Shown: positions 24,101-36,533 of the stretch, piece after piece | Position numbering within the stretch: position 1 is the first letter of the stretch | Layout: each line of letters opens with the position of its first letter | Origin: Rhipidocladum racemiflorum | Taxonomy: Eukaryota; Streptophyta; Magnoliopsida; Poales; Poaceae | Length of the DNA stretch: 64,000 nt | Assembly (NCBI GenBank): GCA_036346355.1 | Contig: CM070585.1 | Location: 8,633,001-8,697,000 of the forward strand | Direction of reading: 5' to 3' | Program-made: the position numbers and the translations under genes | The notes under the pieces: model-generated | Told to the model about the DNA's origin: nothing | What the model saw: the letters and a program-made list of their open reading frames with translations, nothing else | Databases searched by the model: none

Positions 24101-27100
24101 TCGGCCGCATCTTCACGTGCGTGAGTGTGTTCTCGTCCTAAGGCTGCGCCGGCCGACCGCCACCGGCGCTGGTTTTTCTCTCCTACTCCGATCCTTCACG
24201 ATTACTGCGCTCCTTCTTCATTTGCGCCGAATGATGTTGGCTCGGGTTTGATTAGGGTTTGGTACTCCCCTGACTTCTTGCCCCTTTTACTCTAGATACC
24301 GAATCCCCCTTCTAGTTTTATGATTGATGGTCGCATGATGATGCTAGTGATCTGGGATTAGTGGGTTTATGTTGGATGAGTTTAGCACTGAGATTATTTG
24401 TCTCTGATCTGTGATGTGCTTCAATGATTTATTTGGGGAATCGATTAAACTGAGATTAACCCTCTGGTTTCCGATGCTTTAAGGGTTAATTAGAGATCTT
24501 TTGCACTGATTTTGTGATGTGGCAGAGCTTAGTAAATGATAAACTTGATACTAAGTTTTTGATGCTTTCTCTGAATGCTTAATTTGTGCATGATGTCAGT
24601 AACTTTCTATTAATTCTGTTACATGGCAATGATGAATGTCTATTGTTATGCTTGATGATCTATGGATGGCTAGATCTGAATGACAACAGAGGCTTCGGTT
24701 TAGGTTTACATGATAGATGATGAATTGATATCATGTCTAGTGGTTAAGCTACTTGCCTTGGTCTGTGATGTATGATCTCTTTAGCTGATCTAGTTGCAAG
24801 TTGGATGGTATCCATGTGTTTTCCCTCTTGTCGGTCTTGTAGGGAGCATGTTTGGCTAGGGAAAACCATGATGCAACCCTTGCAAAGTTTCTATCTAAAG
24901 TACTGAGACCAATATTTCTTACTTTCTACTATCCATTCTCACTTCTAGTTTATTTATCTCTACTGCCTGCTCTATTTCGATTACCATACTTCTGTTCTTA
25001 CTGTCTCTGGTAAACTATTCTATACGGGACTGGTTTTGCGGGGACTTACTAGGGTATAACCTGAATAGGAATTGGAGATGTGGGGGAGAATGATTGTGAT
25101 ACTCAGAGTTGGATCTCCTTCCTCCCTTCTGGTTCCTAGTTGCTTCCTGAGATCATCCCTGGCTTGGTCTCCTTGCTCCTGGGTGCGCCTTGTCCTGGCT
25201 TCTGGCACTCTAGGGCTTGTCTGATTTGTGTCTCCTTAGCTGAGGCTTATGGAGTTTGTGTCCTTAATGGCTGCCTACTATTTGTGTTGGATGGTGATCC
25301 TGGAGGTAGCTGGCTTTGTGGAGTCTTCACCATGGCTTTTATAGCCGTGGTAAGGGAAGTTTAACAGGGTTTGAATAGGCCCTTATTCTTGCGGCTGAAA
25401 TGAGTGCTCATTTACTAATCTTGTCAGTGCATTCATCCTAGACTGAATGGTTTGTTTATATGGCTTGATTTTTAATGAGTGCATCCCATCATCTTATCGG
25501 TGCCATGATTTTGGTTTTGTGGCTTATATGGCCGGTTGGCTGAGAATTCTCTGGAGTCAGTTTGCCTGCTTTACCTGATCTTTCCATGGTTTTTGTCTTG
25601 TGATCGGGATGGTTCCTTGTACTGCCGACCTAGGCTATTTTACTCTAGAGGCTTAAGTGGCCAGCTAGCTTGGTTTCTGGAGGTTTCTTATGTGGTCTGG
25701 TGACTTGCTTTAGTGGCTTAAACTTGTCCCATGCTTGGCCGACTGGCTTTGCTTTGCACTTTCTACCTTTGGCTGGATATTTAATGGCCCTAAAGATGAA
25801 GTTTCAATAGGGTTTGAATGGGTTTTTGTTCTGGGAAGTTCGGTTGTGTTTTGTGCTCTGGCAGTTTCGGCCGGTGGGTTGTTTACCCTGGAGGGTTCGG
25901 TGGGTTCTGGAATGGGCTGAGTTGTCCCGTGGGCACTGTTGCTTGGCTTTATCTCTACTCACTGAGGTTCTACTGTTTTATCATGGTAAAATATTTTTAC
26001 CTCGCGGTATTTTCTGAATATTTGCGTCTACGGCTTAAACAGGTTTGTATATGCCGAATGATGCAAAAATCTAATCGCGAGAGGAGCCAGATTGGCCCCC
26101 GGACAATCTAGGGTACCTCACTGAGCGATTCAACTTAGCTGACGGCAATTCTTTCTCTATTCATTTATTGTATTTAATTTAATGCATTTGCTTTATGCTT
26201 AATCTCATACGTAAACAATTTAATTTGCGAGTTCTCAAATGCGAATCAACTCAAGACAGAGCTGAAGCTTGTAGTTTTGTAATTTACTTTTTGAGATGTA
26301 ATTTGTAACCAAATATGTAATTGGATAGTTATGTGAGTTGTAATTGTAATTGCATATGTAATCGAATGATTGTATTGAGTTGTAACTCCAGTGACTTGTA
26401 TGTCTTTATAAAGATTTTTTTTTGTATTTCCTATGTATTGTAAATGTGAACTACGATGTATCAATAAAATTTGTGTTGCAGTTCAATTCTTTGATTCAAT
26501 CCTTTACAATGATTGTTACTGATCAGCAGATGGCAATTGGTTTATTTTATCTTCTTACCATTTTCTTCTGTAACTTTTTCTTTCTCTAATTTCAGGAATT
26601 CAATTATCTTTTAACAAAAGCTTTTAAATTTGCAGAAAGATAATAATAATTCAATTTCATATTTTAATATTTTATCTGTCCAATAAATTCAGGGATGTTA
26701 CACCCTTGGACAATGTCCCCAAGGACGACTAAACGAGCGTCTGACGACCAATCGGCCCGTCCGATCGGCGAGGAGCTCGCTACCCGGTTCCGAGCATCCG
26801 TGCCCGTCGCACGAGCTGGAGTGCTCGGCTACGAGCACGCCAGGAAAATACGAGCAACCGTGCTCAGGAAGTTGCGTGGAAGCTCGGGTTATGCTCGGTG
26901 GATTCGGTCAAACCACTAAGAAGGAAAGTGGCAACTAATTCGCCGAAGATCCAGGGAAGGTGCGCCGGAAATATGGAAACGTGGCGCGATTGTAGGGGGT
27001 AGTTACCATGTATATGACACAGCTATCTTGTATTTAATCCCCCTGGCCCATATGAGGGAGGGGGACGATCCGTCATTTCAATAGAGAAAAACGCCACCAG

Positions 27101-27286
27101 CGACTGGATGTAGGGCTATTATCTCGATCATGAGAGGCCTGAACCAGAATAAAATCCTTGTGTTTCTGTCTATTCTAATGGACCATCTCCCGCGTCTTCG
27201 ATGCTACACCTTTGGCAGAAAGGGGCCCTGTTGATCCCTCGTTCAACAAGTAAGCTCGGCGGGAGCCCGTTCTCCAATCGTCGACA
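21101..27286 (+). mobile_element. Solo LTR, itself interrupted by a larger LTR
   Basis: It starts TGTCGGGGATTGG and ends CAATCGTCGACA, with the exact 5-bp duplication AAATG on both sides (21096-21100 and 27287-27291). Excluding the inserted element (21168-26702) and its duplication, the LTR is 646 bp. It carries the downstream phrases of a grass gypsy LTR (CATGAGAGGCCTGAACCAG, then AATAAAATCCTTGTGT). Orientation is inferred from those phrases. Confidence 0.85.
21168..26702 (-). mobile_element. 5.5-kb non-coding element, probably a very large solo LTR
   Basis: It begins TGTAAGACCCTC and ends AGGGATGTTACA on the + strand and is flanked by the exact duplication CCCTT (21163-21167 and 26703-26707). 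No retroelement protein domain is seen in any frame. It contains a pyrimidine tract (23810-23900) and a CpG-rich part (23930-24250). Its first 1.8 kb is homologous, inverted, to 31060-33413 and, direct, to 20258-21100. The simplest reading is a solo LTR of 5535 bp in minus orientation, a size like that of LARD-type large LTRs in grasses. A complete but coding-free element with short undetected repeats is the alternative. Confidence 0.7.
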
Positions 27287-27430
27287 AAATGATCATCTCT
27301 TTGCGCATGGCCATTTTGCACACTTCTTTTGGTGTGGCACAGAGAGATCATACATAACTGTTACATTATTCAAACCTAGCTTTGCACCAGCCCGGTGACG
27401 TTAAGTCCTTGCTATGGTAGAAACAAATTG
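27287..27430 (-). mobile_element. Outer large-LTR copy, continued
   Basis: This is the continuation of 20258-21100 beyond the nested solo LTR. It is homologous to 22031-22130. At 27429 a new TGTCGGGGATTTGATAAT begins, which resembles the start of the solo LTR at 21101 and may mark a truncated further copy of that family. Confidence 0.7.
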
Positions 27431-27501
27431 TCGGGGATTTGATAATCTGCATAAAGACTGTAGGAACAAACTGTCAAGCGTCAGCAGGCATTCCAGTAAA
27501 A

Positions 27502-29400
27502 TGTAACATCAGAACATATAACATCCCAAAATTTAATAAGAAATAAATGAACAATTATAAAATATTTTATTTTTTTATTCTGAATTTCTTGAATTTTCTT
27601 GCCTTTTTGAAGATTTCTATGTTGGAAAGTAATTAAAAATGAATTAGTAAAAAGATGAAAAGATAAAAGGTAAAAAGGTACAATATGAGAGAAATATATA
27701 AAATGCTGTAAAAATCTTTAGAATCCTTAGGAAGCTCATTTTAGTTGGACAAAATTAGTGTGAAACTCTTTAACAAAGAAATGATTAATTTTAATAATTA
27801 GATTTGACTCTGAACAAGGTAGAAAAAGATTTTTGTAAAATTTTACTTAACCTTCCTGTGGCTCAACGTTTTACCATATGATCTTTAGGATACTTTTAAT
27901 ATATGGTAAAATTTGTAAAAAATAAATAAATAAATTTATTATTTATTCCAATTTATTTAGTGCAAAACAAAAAATCTGCAAATCGGTAAGAGAATTATTA
28001 GAAAATAAATACTCAATATTTAAATTTTAAATTTTTATGGTAGTGTTCTGACACCATTTCAACCTTTTTGTAAAAGTTTCACAAATTAATAAGTTATTGT
28101 AGCCCTTTAACTAAATCTTGTTCAGAAATCAAAATTCCGTGTAGTCCCTACTGTCAGAATTTTTGTAATTAATCTACTATGAAATTTCACTTCAAATTTT
28201 TATAGTAGATAATTCACTCAGGTTATTCAGTAAAAAATTTCAATAATTAACTCATTGATTTGACCCCGAATTAAATGCTACAACCAGATGCCCAAAGCAC
28301 ATGTGGGGCCAGTCTCTAATGCACTCAAATGACCAGCCCCTCTTTATCCCGCGTCGACTGTTAGGTGATACCCTAGTCTCGGCCGAGCCCGCGTGGAAGT
28401 CTCTCCCTCTCTCCCGTTTTCTCCTCTGTCTCACCGCTGGTGGTCCTGGAACCCACTTGTCATTTCTCTTCTCTCTCACCTTCCTCTTCTCTCGTTCTCT
28501 CTCCTGTAGCCGCCGGGGAAAGATCTCTTGAAACGCCTCGACTTTCATCGACTTCCCGCCGCCACCTAGTACCTCACCCATACCGTGCACCATATCGTGG
28601 CCGAGCAAGCTGTAAAGACTTTGTGACCAGCCATCGCAACCCGAGCTCGTTCAAACCTTGGTGGAACTGCCTCCACGGGTTATTTAAGCGTAGCCATAAC
28701 CCTCTACCATTTCAACGGCCACTCTAGAACTCGCTGACCAAGCCAAGCCTGAAATTCCTTTCTCTTCTTCTCGGCTGGCCGAACATCCGCCACCATTGAA
28801 GCTTAACGAACCCACTCAACTTGCCACCACACTTCAATTCCTTCTGACCAAAGTAGTCACATTCACTCCCGAGTAAAACCCCTCCATCAATTCCTAGCAA
28901 AGCTCACCGTAGTCCCCTCCCTTCGGTGGGCGTCCTCCCCAACCCCGGCCATCCATCGACAGACCGCCCTGAGGTATAATCTCCAACGTGAAACATCAAC
29001 TTGTGCTAAGAATCATCATGAAATCCTTAATCCATCATTAATTTTTGCCCGAGCTAGCTCCTTTTGTCATCTTGGCCGATCGGCCATGGGGCTGCCGCCG
29101 AGCCACAGTGGCTGGGCACCTCCGGTTGTCATCAACGGTAATAGACCCAACCCCTAGATGCGTGTGGACACGGTGGTGCTCGTCGAGCTCACGTCCGCCG
29201 GCCTACAACCCTATCTCACCGCCGGTGGGCTCGTTGGACCTTCTCCTCTGCCCCAACTCCCAAGTCACTGCCCGTGGGGCCCAGGTGTCAATCACCTGCG
29301 GCTTGCATGCGCGCTGCTGTCCCACTACTGACTCGGCCCCGCTGTCAGCCGTACATGCGTATGCCTGCACACTGACCGGCCGACCCCGTGTGACAGCGTT
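27502..29400 (+). mobile_element. 5' part of a large LTR, truncated
   Basis: It begins TGTAACATC, with a second start-like ACATCCCAAAATTT at 27520, and runs through AT-rich and then GC-rich sequence. A promoter-like TTATTTAAG occurs near 28680. It precedes a similar LTR start (TGTAACACCCTGAAATTTT) at 29401. No protein domain is seen. Boundaries are approximate. Confidence 0.45.
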
Positions 29401-32400
29401 TGTAACACCCTGAAATTTTGAGTTTGGCTTAATTATTTATTGAGTTTTCTAAACTTTATTTGGATTTTAACATTGCTTTTGAATTGACCCTTTTGAAAAT
29501 GATATTTAGGTTTATGCAAAGATTAAATAAATTTTGATTGAAAATATTTTATTTGAATTCAAAATATTTCAAAATATTTTTTGGAATTTATAATTTTTTT
29601 TCTAATTTCTATTATACAAAAATATTTGTTGTAATTAAAATATAATTCTAAAAATTCTAAAATTTTTACAGTAAGTTTAAAATATTCCAATGTATATTTT
29701 TAGAATTTTTCTAGAAATTTGCTAGAATTTTCTATGGTTTTAAAGTCATTTATTTTCAGTAGTAATAAAATTTGAAAATAATTAAAAATAGTGGGACCCA
29801 TATATCATATCATTATCAACCTCTAGCCTAAAATCAACACCATGTGTTCTCTCTGTTTCACCATTGCCAAGATTTTGAGAGCTCCAATCCTTCACGTTTT
29901 GCTCCTGAATTCTTGTCCAATACGTGTGCCACCTTATCCTCAACTAATTCCTATGATTATCCCATCCTAACACCCTTTAATTCGGGATAAAACCGAGTTT
30001 TACTCGGATTGGACTCTTCTTTAAATAAATCGTATCTATCTCTATAAGCCACCCCTAGCCTATTTAAGGAGAGCACCGGAATCCCCTCTTAATGCTCTAC
30101 ACGTCCCTCAACTCGTCCCAACCTCTTGTGCCCTCATTTGTTTGGAATGCGGTGGCATTCGGAGCGTGAACCGGACGTTACCAACGTGCTCTCGCAAGAT
30201 TCCCGATGCCTCGGACCTTCTCTTCAAAAACCGTTCGCGTCACGTCGTGCCCCTCTTCAAAACTTCTCTTCAAGTTTGGTGAAACATAGATGATGAATTT
30301 TATGTTTTACTGAAGTATGTTCGTAGTTGTTCATCATGGTATTGCATCACCATCCTTTCCTCCCCACTGTAACAGTGACCATCATCGAGTTCATCGCGTC
30401 GAGAGCTTCGCGGTGCTCCCCTTGGTTTATTCTTGGCCTTAGTTTAGGCTTTGATCCATTAATTTATTCTAGAGTTTTAATGTTTTGTTCATTCTGTTCA
30501 GTAGTCGGTTCCTGGGCAAACTCTCGAAGCTACAGTACCCCACAGTACTGTAGCATTTACTATCGTATCATTTTCATTTAGGGTTGTTATCAATGTGTTA
30601 AAAATACAAAATGGTATAACTTGTTCAAATGATGCCCAAATAATGTGAAACGAATTTCTATGTGCTAATTAGATAGTGGAGAACATGATTTCGTAAAAAT
30701 ACTTAGGGTGTACCTTGCAATATTTAATTGCTACCAACCCTGTTGCTTTATATACTAATTTATATTAGTACAAACAACTTTGGCCTCTTGAATCTGATAT
30801 TAATCATATTTAAATTTATAATCTTAGCTTCTTGAATTCATAATAGAATAAATCACAAAGAACATGTGTTATGTGTTGTGCAACCCCCAGACTGTTAATA
30901 ATAATAATGATTGCCATGTAAAAGTAACGCTGTCATACATAAAATCATGAAACCCTAACCCACGACCATGCTTGTTTTTATGTAATGATTTTATTTGATT
31001 TTACATTTGATTTTTTTTTGTCACTATTAAAAGTTGGCATTTTGCTATGTTCTTATTTAATGTGTAGACACCGACGTCGCAGACACCGTCGTTGATGACC
31101 CTGATTCCAAGTGCATTGCAGAAGAGCAAGGCAAGCACCCCCTTTGAACATATTGATCCCAATTTTCATAATCACTTAAAAATATTGATTGAAAATTTGA
31201 ATGCATGCCTTATGTTTTAATAGAATGCTTATTTTGTGGTTATTGGTAGGTATAATTTCCTCATTGATGGGTTTCCTTAATCAGTATTGACATGTGAACC
31301 TTGATAATCCTAGTAGAAAAATAGATTCATAATTATAGGTTATTCATAATCGTTCATTATTTACACATGTTTAGCCATGCTTTAAAAACATACTGATAAA
31401 GGAAAGGAGGCACACTTCTTTATGAAATTTAAAAAGGTTGGATATGATAGTAAATGATACCGATATTTTGATAAAAATGAAAATAAAATTATGGTTTCGA
31501 CACGGTCGATTATTGGCAATAGCCAGTTGTGCGAGCATTAACTTGTATGTACAAAGGGAGAGATTTGTCGCATGGGTCAAATCAAGGACCGAACGTAGTG
31601 TTGCATGATCTAAGTAATAACCGTACAACCATAAGGACTGGTATGGGACAGTCTTAACTTACTATTTTATTTGAAATGAGCTTTGCATATTGGAAGGCTG
31701 TAGTAGTACGGGCATTCCAAATAGGTTTGCTCGAAGGGACGTCCACACCAAGGTGATTTGGATCAAACATTTACTGATACGACGGTGTACGTCTGGCTAT
31801 GGGGAGAAACGGTTATTGTTTATTGAGCTCAAGATTATTATGTTTTATGTGATTATTTGTTTCTACCATAGTAATGATTTAACGTCGTTGGGATGGTACA
31901 AAGCTAGGTTTGAATAATGTAACGGTTATGTATGATGTCTTTGTGACATACCAAAGGAAGTGTGTTAAATAAGTTTTGCAAAAAGAGATGACCATCCCTT
32001 ATGGGTAAAGCAGTGCACATCTGTAGAGTGTAAAAATAATCGATTAGCCGTATCCACGGTCATGGATTACTTGAAGAACTAACACTAATTAGATGTTTTC
32101 TATTCTCACAAAAAAGGGACAGATGGTTTGGAATTGAATAGTCTTATTAAAGTTCCTTTAAGATTTTATTTAAATGCTGCCATGCGATGGCATTGATCGA
32201 TTTATTGCTCACAAAGGGCTGTGAGTATATTGTTACCTTTCTATTATTCATTACTTGTTATTTTAATTACTCATTAAATTGTTTCTATTTACAATTTAAA
32301 ATTAGCTTTATGCAAAAAAAACTATAGCACTCTAGCATTTTGGATCAACTTGCATATATTTATGTTTTGTAAAAGTCTTGCAAGTACTTTTGTACTCAAC

Positions 32401-33413
32401 TTGCATTATCGTTGTTTTTAGGTGAAGAATCTGATATTCCAAAATACACTTACTTTGACGCAAAATACGGGTTTAATAACGATGATTCTTTCTAAGGTTT
32501 CACCTTTTCAATTGCTTATGGAAGTTTGAACTTAGATGGCATACTACAAGGTGTCGTGGGCCTGAAGCACCCATCCCCTTCGGCAGGCGAGGCAAGGTCC
32601 TCAACTCCACCCAGGCTATGCCGATCCATAGCGCGACAAACAGGAAAGGTGATGTGGGGCATGAATCTGACTGGGCGAACGAGAGGGCGAGAGGACGGAC
32701 CGAAGCGACGAGGGGAGTTGCGGAGGAAGTTCCCCCCTGTCGCACCGCTGGGCATGGTCGACAGGATGTTCGGCCCAGCCTGCCACCCTGTCGAGACCTA
32801 CGGAAGGATTCCAAGCATTGTCAGATCGGTCTGGAGCCTGTTGGCACGTGTAATTCCTTTGGTACCCTAATAGGACAAAAGGACAGAAGTGTAAAGGGTG
32901 TATGAAATCACCATGTAATGACCATTTAGCTCCCGGTTAGGAGGCAGGTGTAGGCTGGTGCTTAAAAGGCAACTGTAAAAGAGTATGTAATCTTTTGCCA
33001 GGGCCGCTCGGAAAAGAAAAAGAAAAAACCGCCCTTGCATACAATTGTAGCTAACCCTCCTTTTCTTCTCTATAAAGAAGAAAAGGGAGGGGGGTTTGAA
33101 GAGACAGGGCTCTTTCGTCTCCCTACCATACCTCTTCTAAGTACTTGAACATTAAAACTAGAAATTGAACTCGGTAAGCGGGGTTTTCATCTCGCGACAC
33201 AAGGTGAATAAATTTACACTGTTGTTTTCTTTTGTTAGGTATTATTAATTGTAATAGAACTTTCGCTGTAATAAATTATGAAACTTTTGTATGGCTGTGT
33301 TTTCAAATTGTGACAGTGCGTGCTAGCTACTGATCTTGAGACTAGCACTGTATGCACTTTAGAACATTTCTTTTAAGTTGCACTGTAGCATAAAAGAGAG
33401 TGTCTCACGTAAC
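29401..33413 (+). mobile_element. Large-LTR family copy in + orientation
   Basis: It begins TGTAACACCCTGAAATTTT and ends near GCATAAAAGAGAGTGTCTCAC. The right 2.3 kb is the reverse complement of the family sequence at 21168-23000: AAGGCAAGCACCCCCTTT at 31131 against AAGGGGGTGCTTGCCTT near 22880, and the GGTTTCACC and TTTTATGC blocks. A TATTTAAG promoter-like box lies at 30060-30067. It is interrupted by the solo LTR 32552-33199. No matching target duplication was found, so the ends may be eroded. Confidence 0.65.
32552..33199 (+). mobile_element. Solo LTR nested in the large LTR
   Basis: It starts TGTCGTGGGCC and ends CTCGCGACA, with the exact duplication CAAGG on both sides (32547-32551 and 33200-33204). 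Removing it restores homology with the other copies of the host repeat (GGCATACTACAAGGTGAATAA). A TATA-like CTATAAAGAAG lies at 33069-33079, so the LTR promoter points to +. Length 648 bp. Confidence 0.88.
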
Positions 33414-34219
33414 ATAATATCTAGCTGTAAGCCCAGTAGCATATGCACCTAACTGGGAAAAAAGGCGCGGAACAGGTGTGTTGCACGACTAACATAAACG
33501 GGGAAAATATTCCGCAGTTCATCAAGTGTGGATAGCAAATATTTTTAAAAGATCCAGATCAATAGAAATCATGGTATAAGATGTATATGCAAGAGGAACA
33601 ACCTCAACAGAGTTCCCATGGGTGTAGCCACAGATTTTAGATGTAGTTAGCTTTTTTGGTTAACATTTTCAAGATCCATTCTAGAATACCATCATACATT
33701 AAATTTAAAGAGCAACCAAAACAAAGGTGAAGAAGACAAGCTCAACTTAATGTAACTTGGATTATATCAATTTGAGATAATAGACTAAATAATGACAAAA
33801 GCGAATTAAATCGGAGATCTGAAACAGTAAAAAAAGATAGAAATAGCTAATCTAATCGACAGAGAAAGATATATATACTTTAGCAAATGTTTCCACATGT
33901 GCCAATCTGCAAAAGTAACTCACATCTCCCACATTCTGAAGAATGTAAAATAAATAAATATTGGGTACAGCAACATCAAAAGCGATCCCCTTGTCATAAC
34001 TCATAACCCAAGAACCAACAAAACAGTTCTCCGCTACCAAAAATTGGCCGTTCATTGAACAATAACATGGAAGCTTTGGTTTAAGTGTGGCTGGATGCTG
34101 TACACAATCCTTTTCAGAGGAAATGAAATTTGACCAGCAATGATCTAGTAGAGTTGATGTTAATTTTACAGTTGGATGGGCCCTTGACAAGGCATGCCAA
34201 TACAAAACCGCTAATTGCT
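33414..34219. other. Unassigned sequence left of a MITE
   Basis: The minus strand has a 161-codon open frame (33852-34337), but it runs into the MITE and contains no recognised domain. The sequence continues on the far side of the MITE (34637-34990), so this is a pre-existing unit that the MITE split. It could be a degenerate gene or repeat. Confidence 0.4.
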
Positions 34220-34227
34220 TCCTGATC

Positions 34228-34628
34228 AGGTTCACAAAACCGTTTCGAACGTGAATTCCGCTAGTCCAGCGGTACCGGTTTTCGCGAAAAACCGTGCGAA
34301 AACCGTGAAAAACCGAACGGTGCGCAATTCCAAACAAATTTGAATTCGGATCAAACTCACACGAGAAAATCGCGGTTTTTGACTAAAACCGCGGTTTTTC
34401 ACGAAAAACCGCTCGGTTTTCACGCAAAACCGTTTGCGACCAATTGAATGTTCTTCTAAAACGGTTTTCAGCGGTTTTTCACGAAAAACCGGACACATAA
34501 ATTTTTCCAAATTTTTTATTTTTTTTTTGAATTAGACCGGTTTACCGAGCGGTTTTGGATCTCGAATCGGAGCGGTGAGGTCGAAAACCGCGGTTTTCGA
34601 ACGGTTTTTCACGGTTTTATGAACCCTG
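34228..34628. mobile_element. hAT-type MITE rich in AAACCG motifs
   Basis: The left end AGGTTCACAAAACCG and right end CGGTTTTATGAACCCTG (reverse complement CAGGGTTCATAAAACCG) are inverted repeats. The 8-mer TCCTGATC lies on both sides (34220-34227 and 34629-34636). The interior carries many copies of CGGTTTTTCACG and its complement, a subterminal pattern of hAT elements. No coding sequence is present. Confidence 0.88.
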
Positions 34629-34636
34629 TCCTGATC

Positions 34637-36525
34637 ATACCGGGAGAAAAATGATACATCAAGATTTCTTAATGGAGTACAGCTATAAGCTGCATTGAAA
34701 CCAAATAGATTTGAATGCACAGGATACATGAGAGAAATGATAGCCATCTACAGAAGAAGCGAATGGGAACACCTCCTCCTAGGTGGATCAGTGGATGTAA
34801 TGTCTACATCAGTCGTGTTGAACCGGCACAGTAAAGACATCAAAGGTTCATTTGTCGAGGAGCGGTTTTGTCAGTCACGTAACGTTAGGATGACAGGGCT
34901 ATCAATCGTCAGACTCCACCACATCACTTTCGGACTGAAGTTTACTGAATAAATTTTTCAAGAGCATATATGCATCTGGTCCATGCACGTAACGTGTATC
35001 AATTCTAAGCAACACCCAGATGTGCTGGTGGCCTCACACTGAAAGGTTCAGTTGCAATTTAAACTTTGAATTGTTTATTTTCAAAGCTAGTCTGTATGTG
35101 GAGATAAAAAAAAACGAGAATGCCTAGGAAGAACTAGGTTTTTTGCATTAATAAGAAAATAGGCATCCAAATTCGCGCAGAAGTGGACTTGGAACTGGAG
35201 ATAAACAGCTAATTACTGCCACTAATCGGCTGGAAACCTGATGTCAGCCATATTGGAAACCTCGGCGCATGTAGATCTGTGTCAGTTATAGAACTATGGT
35301 ATAAAATTTTAAAAAGAGCAAAATTTGCATGGTCTTAGTGTTAGAAATAAGACCAAGTAGTCTATTTATCTCTAATGCCAAAGCTACAAAGAATTGTACC
35401 ATATTACTAATTGAGAGAGGAGAATGCCAACTTAAAAGGGAGAGCTCCCACCATGCCTTGTAATGAGGCATATGGAGGGTGAGGAGCACGGCTAAAGTCA
35501 CACGCGCGCGCGTATTTCGCGAATTACCGCGTGTTTTTGCGCGTGACTTGTGGCTTGCGACTTCGAGGGTCGCCATGCCGTGAATTAAATTCTTTTTAAT
35601 CTTCGGTTTCTCTTCAATACCATGGTCAATAACTAAGCATTCAAATAGCGTTATGGCATCAGTTTCAATTGAAACAGTCCACTTGAATCCGTTTGAATGA
35701 ATATTTGATGACAGCAGTTACTAGCGTTTAATGGTGCTGTAATGATCAATTTATTGACCGTTACTGGTGCGGAGCTATAAAATCTGGAGATGTCCAGACT
35801 GAAAGGGGTTCTTCGAATGGCATTCGCGTTCATCCACTGTGACCTGTATTGCATCTTCGCGCTGCGCTCGTTCTTCACCGACCTTCCTCTCGGCGTGCAC
35901 CGCGAGGCAAGGAGTGCGGGATCTCCGAACCGTTGCCGCAGCGAGAACCTGCACGGGGGCGGCAATAAGGTTTCTGGGCAGCGCAACTGCATGACCGCTC
36001 GAGCTCTTTATCTTGCTATTGAACGATCCACGACGTCGACTACTTTCTCTGCGTCGACTACTTCCTCTACGGCCGTTCGCTACTACGCTGCATCCTTTTC
36101 GTCATCAAGCCCATCGTAAGAATTCTCCTATTTTCCCTCTGTTCATCTCGTACACATCAGTTCTAAATATACTTTTCAGAAATATATGGTATCTTCTGTC
36201 TAGCCTGTTGTATTTGATTATTTTGGAATTATGTTTCATATTGAAATCTACATGCAAGAATAAAATTATCCCGGTACGTTTATATATAAGGCATACAACG
36301 GAAGTTATTCAAGATGAAAATTGTTTATTGCATAATTGGAGACGATTAATGAGCAATTCTACACTCATATGGCGGAAAGGTTTCTATTAAATGCGAACGG
36401 AATGTTTGCCCCTAACCTAAACGATCGAGTAGAAGCATAAGAATTTGTTCCAAAATTTGTTGTTGTCTGGGCAACTGAAGCAACACCATCCCTTCAGCTG
36501 GAGATAAGTCTTATACGCAGGGGCA
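34637..36525. other. Intergenic DNA with a possible LTR relic
   Basis: 34637-34990 continues the unit split by the MITE. At 35495-35560 there is a CG-rich, partly palindromic stretch. At 35773-35780 a TATA box (CTATAAAA) is followed by GC-rich sequence with TCGACTACTTC repeats (36030-36075), an arrangement like an LTR promoter and leader. No coding domain is recognised. Confidence 0.35.
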
Positions 36526-36533
36526 CCAACAAC

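Noticed and set aside
33852..34337. 161-codon minus-strand frame
   Set aside because: It crosses from unassigned sequence into the hAT MITE and shows no recognised domain.
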